From Pseudomonas marginalis (GTDB lineage: Bacteria > Pseudomonadota > Gammaproteobacteria > Pseudomonadales > Pseudomonadaceae): 64,000 bases of DNA. The DNA is taken from positions 868,001-932,000 of the forward strand of contig NZ_FNSU01000001.1 in NCBI RefSeq assembly GCF_900105325.1. Direction: 5' to 3'. Below are positions 26,655 to 36,090 of the stretch, one piece after another (position 1 is the stretch's first letter; each line of letters opens with the position of its first letter). A program made the translations under genes and the position numbers. The notes beneath the pieces are model-generated. The model searched no databases, was not told the DNA's origin, and worked only from the letters and a program-made list of their open reading frames with translations.

Positions 26655-27497
26655 ATGAACGATCAATTGCGCAACTCTTTCGCGTCAGTGGCGCCGCCGA
26701 TCGTTGCCTCGCCGGCCAAGCGTATCCAGGCGTTTACCGGTGACCCCGACTTCATGACCTCCCTGGCTCGCGGCCTGGCCGTGGTGCAGGCGTTCCAGGA
26801 GCGCAAGCGCCACCTGACCATCGCCCAGATCAGCCACCGCACCGAGATCCCCCGCGCCGCCGTACGCCGTTGCCTGCATACCTTGATCAAGCTCGGCTAC
26901 GCCACCACCGATGGGCGCACCTATTCATTGCTGCCCAAAGTCCTGACCCTGGGGCATGCCTACCTGTCCTCCACGCCATTGGCGGTATCGGCCCAGCCTT
27001 ATCTGGACCGTATGAGCGAGCAACTGCACGAAGCCTGCAACATGGCCACCCTCGAAGGCGACGACATCCTCTACATCGCCCGTTCAGCCACCACCCAGCG
27101 CCTGATTTCCGTGGACCTGTCGGTGGGCGGACGGTTGCCGGCCTATTGCACCTCCATGGGCCGCATCCTGCTCGCGGCATTGGATGACGCCTCGCTGCAG
27201 GACTACCTCGACCATGCCGACCTGCAAACCAAGACCAGCCGCACCCTGACTACCCCTGAAGCCTTGTTCGAATGCCTGCAACAAGTGCGTCAGCAGGGCT
27301 GGTGCATTGTCGACCAGGAACTGGAACAGGGCCTGCGCTCCATCGCCGTGCCGGTGTATGACGCGTCCGGCCAGGTGCTGGCGGCGCTCAATGTCAGTAC
27401 TCACGCTGGACGGGTCAGCCGCAGCGAGCTGGAGCAGCGTTTCCTGCCGAGCATGCTCAGTGCCAGCCGTGAGTTGAGTGCGCAGTTGTTTGCCTAA
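26655..27497 (+). CDS. pcaR: IclR-family regulator PcaR
   Basis: A 280-residue IclR-type regulator of the beta-ketoadipate pathway, which responds to beta-ketoadipate. The winged helix spans about residues 33-90 (SLARGLAVVQAFQERKRHLT, then RTEIPRAAVRRCLHTLIKLGYA). The effector domain includes ISVDLSVGGRLPAYCTSMGRILLA and RSIAVPVYDASGQVLAALNVS. ATG 26655 follows AAAGGAACC; the frame upstream is not needed. It heads the pca cluster and is followed by pcaK. Repeats matching its operator lie upstream of it and of pcaI. Confidence 0.95.
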   Translation: MNDQLRNSFASVAPPIVASPAKRIQAFTGDPDFMTSLARGLAVVQAFQERKRHLTIAQISHRTEIPRAAVRRCLHTLIKLGYATTDGRTYSLLPKVLTLGHAYLSSTPLAVSAQPYLDRMSEQLHEACNMATLEGDDILYIARSATTQRLISVDLSVGGRLPAYCTSMGRILLAALDDASLQDYLDHADLQTKTSRTLTTPEALFECLQQVRQQGWCIVDQELEQGLRSIAVPVYDASGQVLAALNVSTHAGRVSRSELEQRFLPSMLSASRELSAQLFA

Positions 27498-27642
27498 GGT
27501 GTTCGGTGACCGCACAGATCCCCGCTTGATCAATTGACGATGTTTCCCCCGGCTTATTACTGTGCGGCAGCGCTCTTGAGGGCGCCCCAATAATAATGAC
27601 GGCCCCAGGCCGTTGGCCCGCCATCGGTGTGGAATAAGAATA

Positions 27643-28983
27643 ATGAATCAGCCTTCTGTCGGTACCACCCTGGACGTGCAGTCCTTTATCAACACCCAGC
27701 CACTGTCCCGTTACCAGTGGCGCGTGGTGATCCTGTGTTTCCTCATTGTTTTCCTCGATGGCCTCGACACCGCCGCCATGGGCTTTATCGCGCCCGCGCT
27801 GTCACAGGACTGGGGCATCGACCGCGCCAGCCTTGGCCCGGTGATGAGCGCTGCGTTGATCGGCATGGTATTCGGCGCCCTGGGTTCCGGACCGCTGGCT
27901 GACCGTTTCGGGCGCAAGGTTGTACTGGTGGGCGCGGTGCTGGTGTTTGGTGCGTTCAGCCTGGCCTCGGCCTACAGCAGCAACGTGGACCAATTGCTGG
28001 TGCTGCGTTTTCTCACCGGGCTGGGCCTGGGTGCCGGCATGCCGAACGCGACGACCCTGCTCTCCGAATACACCCCTGAACGCCACAAGTCGCTATTGGT
28101 GACCAGCATGTTCTGTGGTTTCAACCTGGGCATGGCCGGTGGCGGGTTTATCTCGGCCAAGCTGATCCCGGCGTTCGGCTGGCACGCCTTGTTGATGATC
28201 GGCGGCATCCTGCCGTTGATCCTGGTGGTGGTGCTGATGCTGTGGCTGCCGGAGTCGGCGCGTTTCCTGGTGGTGCGCAACCGAGGCACCGACAAGGTGC
28301 GCAAAACGCTGTCGCCCATCGAACCCTCTATTGTTGCCCAGGCCACCGCCTTCAGCGTGCCCGAACAAAAAACCGTCAAGGCGCGCAACGTGTTCGCGGT
28401 GATTTTCTCGGGCACCTACAGCGTCGGCACCTTGCTGCTGTGGCTGACGTACTTCATGGGCCTGGTGATCGTGTACCTGCTGACCAGTTGGCTGCCGACC
28501 CTGATGCGCGACAGCGGCGCCAGCATGGAGCAGGCTGCGTTTATCGGCGCGCTGTTCCAGTTTGGTGGCGTATTGAGTGCCGTCGGCGTGGGATGGGCGA
28601 TGGACCGGTTCAATCCCCACAAGGTCATCGGCACTTTCTACCTGCTGGCCGGGGTGTTTGCCTACGCGGTCGGGCAGAGCCTGGGCAATATCACCCTATT
28701 GGCCACCTTGGTGCTGGTCGCCGGGATGTGCGTCAACGGTGCGCAATCGGCGATGCCGTCCCTGGCCGCGCGCTTCTACCCAACCCAAGGCCGCGCCACC
28801 GGCGTGTCGTGGATGCTCGGCATCGGCCGTTTCGGCGCGATCCTCGGCGCGTGGATGGGCGCCACCTTGCTCGGCCTGGGCTGGAACTTCGAGCAGGTGC
28901 TCACCGCCCTGGTCATTCCGGCCGCTTTGGCCACAACAGCCGTGGTCATCAAAGGCATGGTCAGCCATGCGGATGCGACCTGA
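27643..28983 (+). CDS. pcaK: 4-hydroxybenzoate/protocatechuate permease PcaK
   Basis: A 446-residue MFS permease of the aromatic acid:H+ symporter group. The helix-1 motif FLIVFLDGLDTAAMGFIAPAL with the conserved DGxD, and the GPLADRFGRKVVL loop between helices 2 and 3, are typical of PcaK. The second-half loop is WAMDRFNPHKVIG. It imports 4-hydroxybenzoate or protocatechuate across the inner membrane. The start ATG 27643 was chosen over upstream Met because the cytoplasmic N-terminus then matches the family. It lies between pcaR and pcaI. Confidence 0.93.
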   Translation: MNQPSVGTTLDVQSFINTQPLSRYQWRVVILCFLIVFLDGLDTAAMGFIAPALSQDWGIDRASLGPVMSAALIGMVFGALGSGPLADRFGRKVVLVGAVLVFGAFSLASAYSSNVDQLLVLRFLTGLGLGAGMPNATTLLSEYTPERHKSLLVTSMFCGFNLGMAGGGFISAKLIPAFGWHALLMIGGILPLILVVVLMLWLPESARFLVVRNRGTDKVRKTLSPIEPSIVAQATAFSVPEQKTVKARNVFAVIFSGTYSVGTLLLWLTYFMGLVIVYLLTSWLPTLMRDSGASMEQAAFIGALFQFGGVLSAVGVGWAMDRFNPHKVIGTFYLLAGVFAYAVGQSLGNITLLATLVLVAGMCVNGAQSAMPSLAARFYPTQGRATGVSWMLGIGRFGAILGAWMGATLLGLGWNFEQVLTALVIPAALATTAVVIKGMVSHADAT

Positions 28984-29010
28984 GATCAATCGATAGCCTG
29001 CCAACAATCC

Positions 29011-29046
29011 GTTCGATAATCGAACGCTGAGTCGATTATCGGATTG
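29011..29046 (+). promoter_or_regulatory. PcaR operator upstream of pcaI
   Basis: GTTCGATAATCGAAC at 29011-29025 is almost identical to the P. putida PcaR site and near-perfectly palindromic. A second copy on the opposite strand, CGATTATCGGATTG, starts at 29033. The pair lies 85-120 bases before the pcaI start, so PcaR with beta-ketoadipate should activate the operon from here. Confidence 0.85.
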
Positions 29047-29129
29047 TTTGGCCGATTTCCCCGGCTTAATCTTCAAGCACTTCGGCGCCACCTCAGCGCC
29101 TTTTCGATCCACACCGGGAGCCCAACCCC

Positions 29130-29987
29130 ATGGCTGAAATTCTTGCGCTGCGTGACGCGGTGAAGCAATTCGTGAACGACGGCGACACTGTCGCACTGGA
29201 AGGCTTCACCCATCTGATCCCTACGGCAGCGGGTCATGAAATCATTCGTCAGGGCAAGAAAGACCTGACGCTGGTGCGTATGACGCCTGACCTGATCTAC
29301 GACCAGTTGATCGGTGCCGGGTGTGCGCGCAAGCTGATTTTCTCCTGGGGCGGTAACCCGGGTGTAGGTTCCCTGCATCGCCTGCGTGACGCGGTCGAGA
29401 AGCAATGGCCGCAACCGTTGGAAATCGAAGAACACAGCCACGCCGACCTGGCCAATGCCTACGTCGCCGGCGCATCGGGCCTGCCGTTCGCGGTGCTGCG
29501 CGCCTACGCGGGTTCCGACTTGCCCAAGGTCAACCCGCTGATCAAAAGCGTGACCTGCCCGTTCACCGGTGAAGTGCTGGCTGCGGTGCCGTCGGTACGC
29601 CCGGACATCACCGTGATCCACGCGCAAAAGGCCGACCGCAAGGGCAATGTGCTGCTCTGGGGCATTCTCGGTGTGCAGAAGGAAGCGGCGCTGGCGGCCA
29701 AGCGTTGCATCGTCACCGTCGAGGAGATCGTCGATGACTTGAACGCACCGATGAACAGCTGTGTATTGCCGACCTGGGCTCTGACCGCCGTTTGCCACGT
29801 ACCCGGCGGCGCGCATCCGTCCTACGCCCACGGCTACAACGAGCGTGACAATCGCTTCTACCAGGCGTGGGACCCCATCGCCCGCGACCGTGGGACCTTT
29901 ACCGCCTGGATCGACGAATACATCCACGGCACTGCCGATTTCAGTGAATTCCAGGCCAAGCTGGCCACCGCGCAGGAGGCCAAGTGA
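29130..29987 (+). CDS. pcaI: 3-oxoadipate CoA-transferase, alpha subunit
   Basis: A 285-residue family I CoA-transferase subunit. With PcaJ it moves CoA from succinyl-CoA to 3-oxoadipate. The start LRDAVKQFVNDGDTVALEGF and FSWGGNPGVGSLHRLRDAVE are typical. It is longer than the classical P. putida PcaI (about 231 residues) and matches the CatI-type subunit of about 280. The stop overlaps the pcaJ ATG by one base. It heads the pcaIJFHGTBDC run and carries PcaR sites upstream. Confidence 0.94.
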   Translation: MAEILALRDAVKQFVNDGDTVALEGFTHLIPTAAGHEIIRQGKKDLTLVRMTPDLIYDQLIGAGCARKLIFSWGGNPGVGSLHRLRDAVEKQWPQPLEIEEHSHADLANAYVAGASGLPFAVLRAYAGSDLPKVNPLIKSVTCPFTGEVLAAVPSVRPDITVIHAQKADRKGNVLLWGILGVQKEAALAAKRCIVTVEEIVDDLNAPMNSCVLPTWALTAVCHVPGGAHPSYAHGYNERDNRFYQAWDPIARDRGTFTAWIDEYIHGTADFSEFQAKLATAQEAK

Positions 29988-30766
29988 TGGCTTACTCGAC
30001 CAACGAAATGATGACCGTCGCCGCTGCGCGCCGCCTCAAGAACGGCTCCGTGTGCTTCGTTGGCATCGGCCTGCCCTCGAAAGCGGCCAACCTGGCGCGC
30101 CTGACCTCGTCGCCCGACGTGGTGCTGATCTACGAGTCCGGCCCGATTGGCGCCAAGCCTTCGGTACTGCCGCTGTCCATCGGTGATGGCGAGTTGGCGG
30201 AAACCGCTGACACCGTGGTGCCCACCGGTGAAATCTTCCGCTACTGGTTGCAAGGCGGGCGCATTGACGTCGGCTTTCTCGGCGCGGCCCAGGTCGACCG
30301 CTTCGGCAACATCAACACCACCGTGGTCGGTGACTATCACCAGCCCAAAGTACGCCTGCCGGGTGCCGGTGGCGCGCCGGAGATCGCCGGTTCTGCCAAG
30401 AGCGTGTTGATCATCCTCAAGCAGTCGTCCCGTTCGTTCGTGGACAAGCTGGACTTCATCACCTCCGTCGGTCACGGCGAAGGCGGCGATTCACGCAAAC
30501 GCCTGGGCCTGCCGGGCGCCGGTCCTGTCGGAATTATTACCGACCTGTGCATCATGGAGCCGGAAGAGGGCACCCATGAGTTCGTCGTCACCGCGCTGCA
30601 CCCCGGCGTGACCCGCGAGCAAGTGGTGGCCGCGACCGGTTGGGCGGTTCGCTTTGCCGACCACGTGAGCGCCACTGCCGAACCGACCGAGGTCGAGCTG
30701 ACCGCCCTGCGTGACCTCGAAGCCCGCACGGCCGCCGCCCACGGCCAAGCACCCGGAGAAGCCTGA
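29987..30766 (+). CDS. pcaJ: 3-oxoadipate CoA-transferase, beta subunit
   Basis: A 259-residue partner of PcaI. VVLIYESGPIGAKP contains the ESG-type motif whose Glu is the catalytic nucleophile that carries CoA in family I transferases. The C-terminal part reads GHGEGGDSRKRLGLPGAGPVGIITD. ATG 29987 overlaps the pcaI stop; a GTG one codon earlier is possible. Its own stop overlaps the pcaF start, so I, J and F are translationally coupled. Confidence 0.94.
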   Translation: MAYSTNEMMTVAAARRLKNGSVCFVGIGLPSKAANLARLTSSPDVVLIYESGPIGAKPSVLPLSIGDGELAETADTVVPTGEIFRYWLQGGRIDVGFLGAAQVDRFGNINTTVVGDYHQPKVRLPGAGGAPEIAGSAKSVLIILKQSSRSFVDKLDFITSVGHGEGGDSRKRLGLPGAGPVGIITDLCIMEPEEGTHEFVVTALHPGVTREQVVAATGWAVRFADHVSATAEPTEVELTALRDLEARTAAAHGQAPGEA

Positions 30767-31965
30767 TGCGTGACGTATTTATCTGCGATGCCATCCGCAC
30801 GCCCATCGGCCGTTTCGGCGGTGGCCTGGCCACGGTGCGTGCCGACGACTTGGCCGCGCTGCCGATCAAGGCGTTGATGGAACGCAACCCGTCGGTGGAC
30901 TGGAGTGCGGTGGACGAGGTGTTCCTGGGCTGCGCCAACCAGGCCGGCGAAGACAACCGTAACGTTGCACGCATGGCGCTGTTGTTGGCGGGCCTGCCGG
31001 AGACTATTCCCGGCGTGACCCTCAACCGTTTGTGCGCCTCGGGCATGGACGCCATCGGCACCGCGTTTCGCGCCATCGCCAGTGGCGAAATGGAGCTGAC
31101 GATTGCCGGGGGCGTCGAGTCGATGTCCCGCGCACCGTTCGTGATGGGCAAGGCCGACGCGGCGTTTTCACGCAACATGAAGCTGGAAGACACCACCATC
31201 GGCTGGCGCTTTATCAACCCGCTGATGAAGGACCAATACGGCGTGGATGCGATGCCGCAGACCGCCGATAACGTGGCCGACGATTACAAGGTGTCTCGTG
31301 CTGATCAGGACGCTTTTGCCCTGCGCAGCCAGCAACGTACGGCTGCCGCCCAGGCTGCCGGTTACTTTGCTGAAGAAATCGTGCCGGTGCGTGTCGCCCA
31401 TAAAAAAGGCGAAACCGTGGTGGAGCATGATGAGCACCCACGCGACACCACCCTTGAAGCCCTGACCAAACTCAAGCCAGTCAACGGCCCCGACAAGACC
31501 GTCACCGCCGGCAATGCTTCGGGTGTGAACGATGGTGCGGCGGCGCTGATTCTGGCGTCCGCCGAAGCGGTCAAGAAACACGGCCTCACCGCCCGTGCCC
31601 GTGTGTTGGGCATGGCCAGTGCCGGTGTCGCCCCGCGTGTGATGGGCATCGGCCCGGTGCCAGCGGTGCGCAAGCTGGTGGAGCGCCTGGGTTTGGCGGT
31701 TACCGACTTTGACGTGATCGAACTCAACGAAGCCTTTGCCAGCCAAGGCCTGGCAGTGCTGCGCGAGCTGGGCATCGCCGACGACGCACCCCAGGTCAAC
31801 CCGAACGGTGGCGCCATCGCACTGGGCCACCCCTTGGGCATGAGCGGTGCGCGGCTGGTACTGACGGCCCTGCATCAGTTGGAAAAAACCGGCGGCCGTA
31901 AAGGCCTGGCGACCATGTGCGTGGGCGTCGGCCAAGGCCTGGCCCTGGCGATTGAACGCATCTAA
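30766..31965 (+). CDS. pcaF: 3-oxoadipyl-CoA thiolase PcaF
   Basis: A 399-residue thiolase that cleaves 3-oxoadipyl-CoA to succinyl-CoA and acetyl-CoA, the last step of the pathway. The acyl-accepting Cys is in LNRLCASGMDAIG (about residue 90), the catalytic His in NPNGGAIALGHPLGMSGAR and the second Cys in TMCVGVGQG. The pathway-specific start RDVFICDAIRTPIGRFGG is typical of PcaF. Its ATG overlaps the pcaJ stop by one base, and pcaH starts 17 bases later. Confidence 0.96.
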   Translation: MRDVFICDAIRTPIGRFGGGLATVRADDLAALPIKALMERNPSVDWSAVDEVFLGCANQAGEDNRNVARMALLLAGLPETIPGVTLNRLCASGMDAIGTAFRAIASGEMELTIAGGVESMSRAPFVMGKADAAFSRNMKLEDTTIGWRFINPLMKDQYGVDAMPQTADNVADDYKVSRADQDAFALRSQQRTAAAQAAGYFAEEIVPVRVAHKKGETVVEHDEHPRDTTLEALTKLKPVNGPDKTVTAGNASGVNDGAAALILASAEAVKKHGLTARARVLGMASAGVAPRVMGIGPVPAVRKLVERLGLAVTDFDVIELNEAFASQGLAVLRELGIADDAPQVNPNGGAIALGHPLGMSGARLVLTALHQLEKTGGRKGLATMCVGVGQGLALAIERI

Positions 31966-31982
31966 TAAGAGAGGACTGCTCC

Positions 31983-32687
31983 ATGAGTGACAAGCCCGGT
32001 TACCGGCGCCCGCAAGCGGGCACTCAGCCTGATTACCTGCACCCGGCCTACCAGTCGACGAACCTGCGTTCGCCGTCCCAGCCGTTGGTGTTCCTGCCTC
32101 ATTCCTTGTCGGAAATCACCGGCCCGACCATCGGCGCCGAGCGAGTCAGCGAAAAGGACAACGACCTCACCGCCCAACACGACGGCGAACCGTTGGGCGA
32201 ACGCATCATCATTCATGGCCGCGTGCTGGATGAAAACGGCCTGCCGGTGCCGGGCATCCTCGTGGAGATCTGGCAGGCCAACGCCGCCGGTCGCTACAAC
32301 CACAAACGTGACCTGCACGATGCGCCGCTGGACCCGAACTTCACCGGCACCGGGCGCACCGTCACCGACGCCGATGGCTGGTACCAGTTCCAGACCATCA
32401 AGCCCGGCGCCTACCCGTGGGGCAACCACCACAACGCGTGGCGTCCGGCGCATATTCACTTTTCGCTGTTCGGCCCGAGCGTACTGACGCGCCTGGTGAC
32501 GCAGATGTATTTCCCCGGCGACCCGCTGCTGGAATACGACCCGATCTACAACTGCGTACCGGATACCAGCGCCAAGGAACGCCTGATCGCCCGTTTCGAT
32601 CTGGAAAAGACCATTCCTTCCTATGCCCTCGGCTACCGCTGGGACATCGTCCTGCGCGGCCGCGACGCCACGCCGATGGAGAAATGA
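31983..32687 (+). CDS. pcaH: Protocatechuate 3,4-dioxygenase, beta subunit
   Basis: A 234-residue intradiol dioxygenase subunit that opens protocatechuate to 3-carboxy-cis,cis-muconate. It holds the Fe(III) site: a Tyr in IKPGAYPWGNHHNAWRPAH, a Tyr after VTQMYFPGDPL, and the two His of the AHIHF motif. The N-terminal YRRPQAGTQPDYLHPAYQST is the beta-subunit extension. It is directly after pcaF in the same transcription unit, unlike P. putida, where pcaHG is separate. An AGAGAGGAC site precedes the ATG. Confidence 0.96.
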   Translation: MSDKPGYRRPQAGTQPDYLHPAYQSTNLRSPSQPLVFLPHSLSEITGPTIGAERVSEKDNDLTAQHDGEPLGERIIIHGRVLDENGLPVPGILVEIWQANAAGRYNHKRDLHDAPLDPNFTGTGRTVTDADGWYQFQTIKPGAYPWGNHHNAWRPAHIHFSLFGPSVLTRLVTQMYFPGDPLLEYDPIYNCVPDTSAKERLIARFDLEKTIPSYALGYRWDIVLRGRDATPMEK

Positions 32688-32688
32688 G

Positions 32689-33255
32689 ATGACACTCAAC
32701 GCGACCACGTCCCACACCGTCGGGCCGTACTACCACATCGGCCTGACCTGGCTGAACCGCGAAGATTTGACCGTCGCCGCCACCCTCGGCGAGCGCGTGG
32801 CGATCAGCGGGCAAGTGGTGGACGGCAACGGTGATGTTGTCAACGACGCCATGCTCGAAGTCTGGCAGGCCAATGCCGCCGGCAAGTACGACCACCCTGA
32901 AGATGAGCAGGACAAGGCGCTGGACCCGAACTTCGAAGGCTTTGGCCGGGTGCCGGTGGATGCCGAAGGGCGCTTCCGCTTTACCACGATCAAGCCGGGC
33001 AGCGTGCCGGGCCTGCAAGGCACGACCCAGGCGCCGCACCTGGTGGTGCTGGTGTTTGCCCGTGGGCTGGTGAAGCACCTGCTGACGCGGATTTATTTCG
33101 AGGGCGAGGCGTTGAACGGGGACGACCCGTTGCTGGCCTGTGTGCCTGCCGAGCGGCGCGGCACGTTGATTGCCAAGCGGGATGCGGCGGGTGTACATCA
33201 GTGGAATGTGATTTTGCAGGGCACAGATAAGGAGACGGTGTTCTTCGATTATTGA
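32689..33255 (+). CDS. pcaG: Protocatechuate 3,4-dioxygenase, alpha subunit
   Basis: A 188-residue partner of PcaH. TSHTVGPYYHIGL at the start, MLEVWQANAAGKYDHP and the PHLVVLVFARGL segment match the alpha subunit, which shapes the active site but lacks the iron ligands (no AHIHF). The ATG follows the pcaH stop by one base with GGAGAAATGAG as ribosome-binding site. A dispersed repeat follows before pcaT. Confidence 0.95.
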   Translation: MTLNATTSHTVGPYYHIGLTWLNREDLTVAATLGERVAISGQVVDGNGDVVNDAMLEVWQANAAGKYDHPEDEQDKALDPNFEGFGRVPVDAEGRFRFTTIKPGSVPGLQGTTQAPHLVVLVFARGLVKHLLTRIYFEGEALNGDDPLLACVPAERRGTLIAKRDAAGVHQWNVILQGTDKETVFFDY

Positions 33256-33271
33256 TCGGTAGCAGCGGTAA

Positions 33272-33350
33272 GTTTCAAGCTGCAAGCTACAAGGAAGAGC
33301 AGTGACCGCGTCGGTTTTTCTCTTGCAGCTTATAGCTTGCTGCTTGCAAC
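33272..33350. repeat. Dispersed inverted repeat of the AAGCTGCAAGCT type
   Basis: TCAAGCTGCAAGCTACAAG on the left and CTTGCAGCTTATAGCTTGC on the right form an imperfect inverted repeat. The same type occurs at 61.68-61.75 kb. It separates pcaG from pcaT inside the pca transcription unit. Confidence 0.7.
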
Positions 33351-33409
33351 TACCTCCGGTTGTTGCAAAGTATGTCTAGGCTATAACCGTTCCCACTGAG
33401 TGAAAAACC

Positions 33410-34705
33410 ATGACAACAACCACCAGTCACTACACCGGAGAAGAGCGCAGCAAACGGATCTTTGCGATTGTCGGTGCCTCCTCCGGCAACCTGGTCGAAT
33501 GGTTCGACTTCTACGTCTATGCCTTCTGCGCCATTTACTTCGCCCCGGCGTTTTTTCCGTCGGATGACCCCACGGTCCAACTGCTCAACACCGCTGGCGT
33601 GTTCGCTGCCGGCTTCCTGATGCGCCCCATCGGCGGCTGGCTGTTCGGCCGGGTCGCCGACAAGCACGGACGCAAGAATTCGATGATGATCTCGGTGCTG
33701 ATGATGTGCGCCGGTTCCCTGGTCATCGCCTTTTTGCCCACCTACAAAGACATCGGCGCCTGGGCCCCGGCCCTGCTGCTGGTGGCGCGGCTGTTCCAGG
33801 GCCTGTCGGTGGGGGGCGAATATGGCACCACCGCCACCTACATGAGTGAAGTCGCGCTCAAGGGCCAGCGTGGGTTTTTTGCCTCGTTCCAGTACGTGAC
33901 CCTGATCGGTGGCCAACTGTTGGCGGTGCTGGTGGTGGTGATCCTGCAACAGATCCTCACTGAGGAAGAACTGCGGGCCTGGGGTTGGCGGATTCCGTTC
34001 GTGATCGGTGCGATTGCCGCGGTGATTTCCCTGCTGCTGCGCCGCACCCTCAAGGAAACCACCAGCAAGGAAACCCGCGAGGACAAGGACGCCGGCAGTA
34101 TCGCCGCGCTGTTCCGTGACCATAAGGCGGCATTCATCACCGTGCTCGGCTACACCGCAGGCGGTTCGCTGATTTTCTACACCTTTACCACCTACATGCA
34201 GAAGTACCTGGTGAACACCGCCGGGATGCACGCCAAGACCGCCAGTTACATCATGACCGGCGCGCTGTTCCTGTACATGTGCATGCAGCCGCTGTTCGGC
34301 ATGCTGGCCGACAAGATCGGCCGGCGTAATTCGATGCTGTGGTTCGGCGCGTTGGGCACACTGTGCACGGTGCCGATCCTGCTCAGCTTGAAAACCGTCA
34401 GCAGTCCGTTCCTGGCGTTTGTGCTGATCACCCTGGCCCTGGCGATTGTCAGCTTCTACACCTCGATCAGCGGCCTGGTGAAGGCGGAAATGTTCCCGCC
34501 ACAAGTGCGCGCCCTGGGCGTGGGCCTGGCCTATGCGGTGGCCAACGCAATCTTCGGCGGTTCGGCGGAATACGTGGCCCTGGGCCTCAAATCCATGGGC
34601 ATGGAAAACACCTTCTATTGGTATGTCACCGGCATGATGGCGGTGGCCTTCCTGTTCAGCTTGCGTTTGCCGAAACAGGCGGCGTACCTGCATCACGATT
34701 TGTAA
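33410..34705 (+). CDS. pcaT: Dicarboxylate MFS permease PcaT
   Basis: A 431-residue MFS permease of the metabolite:H+ symporter group, like KgtP. NLVEWFDFYVYAF in helix 1, the GRVADKHGRKNSMM loop and LFQGLSVGGEYGTTATYMSE are typical. Within a pca cluster this is PcaT, the beta-ketoadipate importer. It has an AGTGAAAAACC leader and starts 154 bases after pcaG, across a repeat. pcaB starts 10 bases after its stop. Confidence 0.92.
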   Translation: MTTTTSHYTGEERSKRIFAIVGASSGNLVEWFDFYVYAFCAIYFAPAFFPSDDPTVQLLNTAGVFAAGFLMRPIGGWLFGRVADKHGRKNSMMISVLMMCAGSLVIAFLPTYKDIGAWAPALLLVARLFQGLSVGGEYGTTATYMSEVALKGQRGFFASFQYVTLIGGQLLAVLVVVILQQILTEEELRAWGWRIPFVIGAIAAVISLLLRRTLKETTSKETREDKDAGSIAALFRDHKAAFITVLGYTAGGSLIFYTFTTYMQKYLVNTAGMHAKTASYIMTGALFLYMCMQPLFGMLADKIGRRNSMLWFGALGTLCTVPILLSLKTVSSPFLAFVLITLALAIVSFYTSISGLVKAEMFPPQVRALGVGLAYAVANAIFGGSAEYVALGLKSMGMENTFYWYVTGMMAVAFLFSLRLPKQAAYLHHDL

Positions 34706-34715
34706 GGGATGAGTT

Positions 34716-36080
34716 ATGACACTGCGCACGAGCAATCAACTGTTCGACGCTTACTTCACCGCTGACAGCATGGCCGAGGTGTTCTGCGACCAGGGACGCC
34801 TGCAGGGCATGCTCGATTTCGAAGCCGCGCTCGCCCGGGCGCAGGCCCAGGTCGGGTTGATCCCGCAGGCGGCCGTGGCGCCGATTGCCCAGGCCTGCCT
34901 GGCGTCGCTGTACGACGTGGATGCCCTCGGTGTGGCGATTGCCACGGCGGGGAATTCGGCGATTCCGCTGGTGAAGGCGCTGGGCAAGTTGATTGCCAGC
35001 GGGGATGCCGGGGCCGAACGCTATGTGCACCTGGGCGCGACCAGCCAGGACGTGATGGACACCGGGCTGGTGCTGCAACTGCGCCGGGCCCTGGGGTTGA
35101 TCGAAACGGACCTGGCGCGTCTGGGCGACGTGCTGGCCGCCCAGGCCCAGCGTTATGCGACGACACCGTTGGCCGGGCGTACCTGGTTACAACACGCGAC
35201 GCCGGTCACCCTGGGGATGAAGCATGCCGGTTGGCTGGGCGCGGTGACGCGCAGTCGCCAGCGTTTGAAAGAACTGCAACCGCGTTTGCTGGTGCTGCAA
35301 TTCGGCGGCGCGTCCGGGACGTTGGCGGCACTCGGTGAACACGCCATGCCGGTGGCCGAGGCGCTGGCGTCGGAGTTGCAACTGAGCTTGCCTGAACAAC
35401 CCTGGCACACCCAACGGGATCGTCTGGTGGAGTTCGCCTCCGTCCTGGGCCTGATCGCCGGCAGCCTCGGCAAACTGGGTCGCGATATCAGCCTGCTGAT
35501 GCAAACCGAAGCGGCCGAAGTGTTCGAGCCGTCGGCGCCCGGCAAGGGCGGTTCGTCGACCATGCCGCACAAACGCAACCCGGTGGGCGCCGCTGTGCTG
35601 ATCAGCACCGCCACGCGCGTGCCCGGCCTGGTGGCGACGATGTTCAGCGCCATGCCCCAGGAACATGAACGCAGCCTGGGCCTGTGGCACGCCGAATGGG
35701 AGACCTTGCCGGAGATTTGCCGCCTGGTGTCCGGGGCCCTGAAACAAGCGCTGCTGGTGAGCGAAGGGTTGGAAGTCGACCCCGGACGCATGGCCCACAA
35801 CCTCGACCTGACCCAAGGGCTGGTGCTGGCCGAAGCCGTCAGCATCGTGCTGGCTCAACGCCTGGGCCGGGAAACCGCGCACCACCTGCTGGAGCAATGC
35901 TGCAAACGCGCCGTCGCAGAAGGGCGCCACTTGCGCGCGGTGCTGGCGGACGAACCGCAGGTCACCGCCGAGTTGTCCGCCCCTGAGTTGGACCGCCTGC
36001 TCGACCCGGCCCACTACCTGGGCCAGGCGCACACCTGGGTCACTCGCGCTGTCACCGAACACTTTGCATTGACCGCCTAA
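34716..36080 (+). CDS. pcaB: 3-carboxy-cis,cis-muconate cycloisomerase PcaB
   Basis: A 454-residue member of the fumarase/aspartase superfamily that converts 3-carboxymuconate to 4-carboxymuconolactone. The superfamily blocks are GATSQDVMDTG, TWLQHATPVTLGMKHA and the signature GGSSTMPHKRNP, in order. It starts 10 bases after pcaT with GGGATGAGTT as ribosome-binding site. The length is typical of Pseudomonas PcaB. Confidence 0.96.
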   Translation: MTLRTSNQLFDAYFTADSMAEVFCDQGRLQGMLDFEAALARAQAQVGLIPQAAVAPIAQACLASLYDVDALGVAIATAGNSAIPLVKALGKLIASGDAGAERYVHLGATSQDVMDTGLVLQLRRALGLIETDLARLGDVLAAQAQRYATTPLAGRTWLQHATPVTLGMKHAGWLGAVTRSRQRLKELQPRLLVLQFGGASGTLAALGEHAMPVAEALASELQLSLPEQPWHTQRDRLVEFASVLGLIAGSLGKLGRDISLLMQTEAAEVFEPSAPGKGGSSTMPHKRNPVGAAVLISTATRVPGLVATMFSAMPQEHERSLGLWHAEWETLPEICRLVSGALKQALLVSEGLEVDPGRMAHNLDLTQGLVLAEAVSIVLAQRLGRETAHHLLEQCCKRAVAEGRHLRAVLADEPQVTAELSAPELDRLLDPAHYLGQAHTWVTRAVTEHFALTA

Positions 36081-36090
36081 GGAGAACGCT

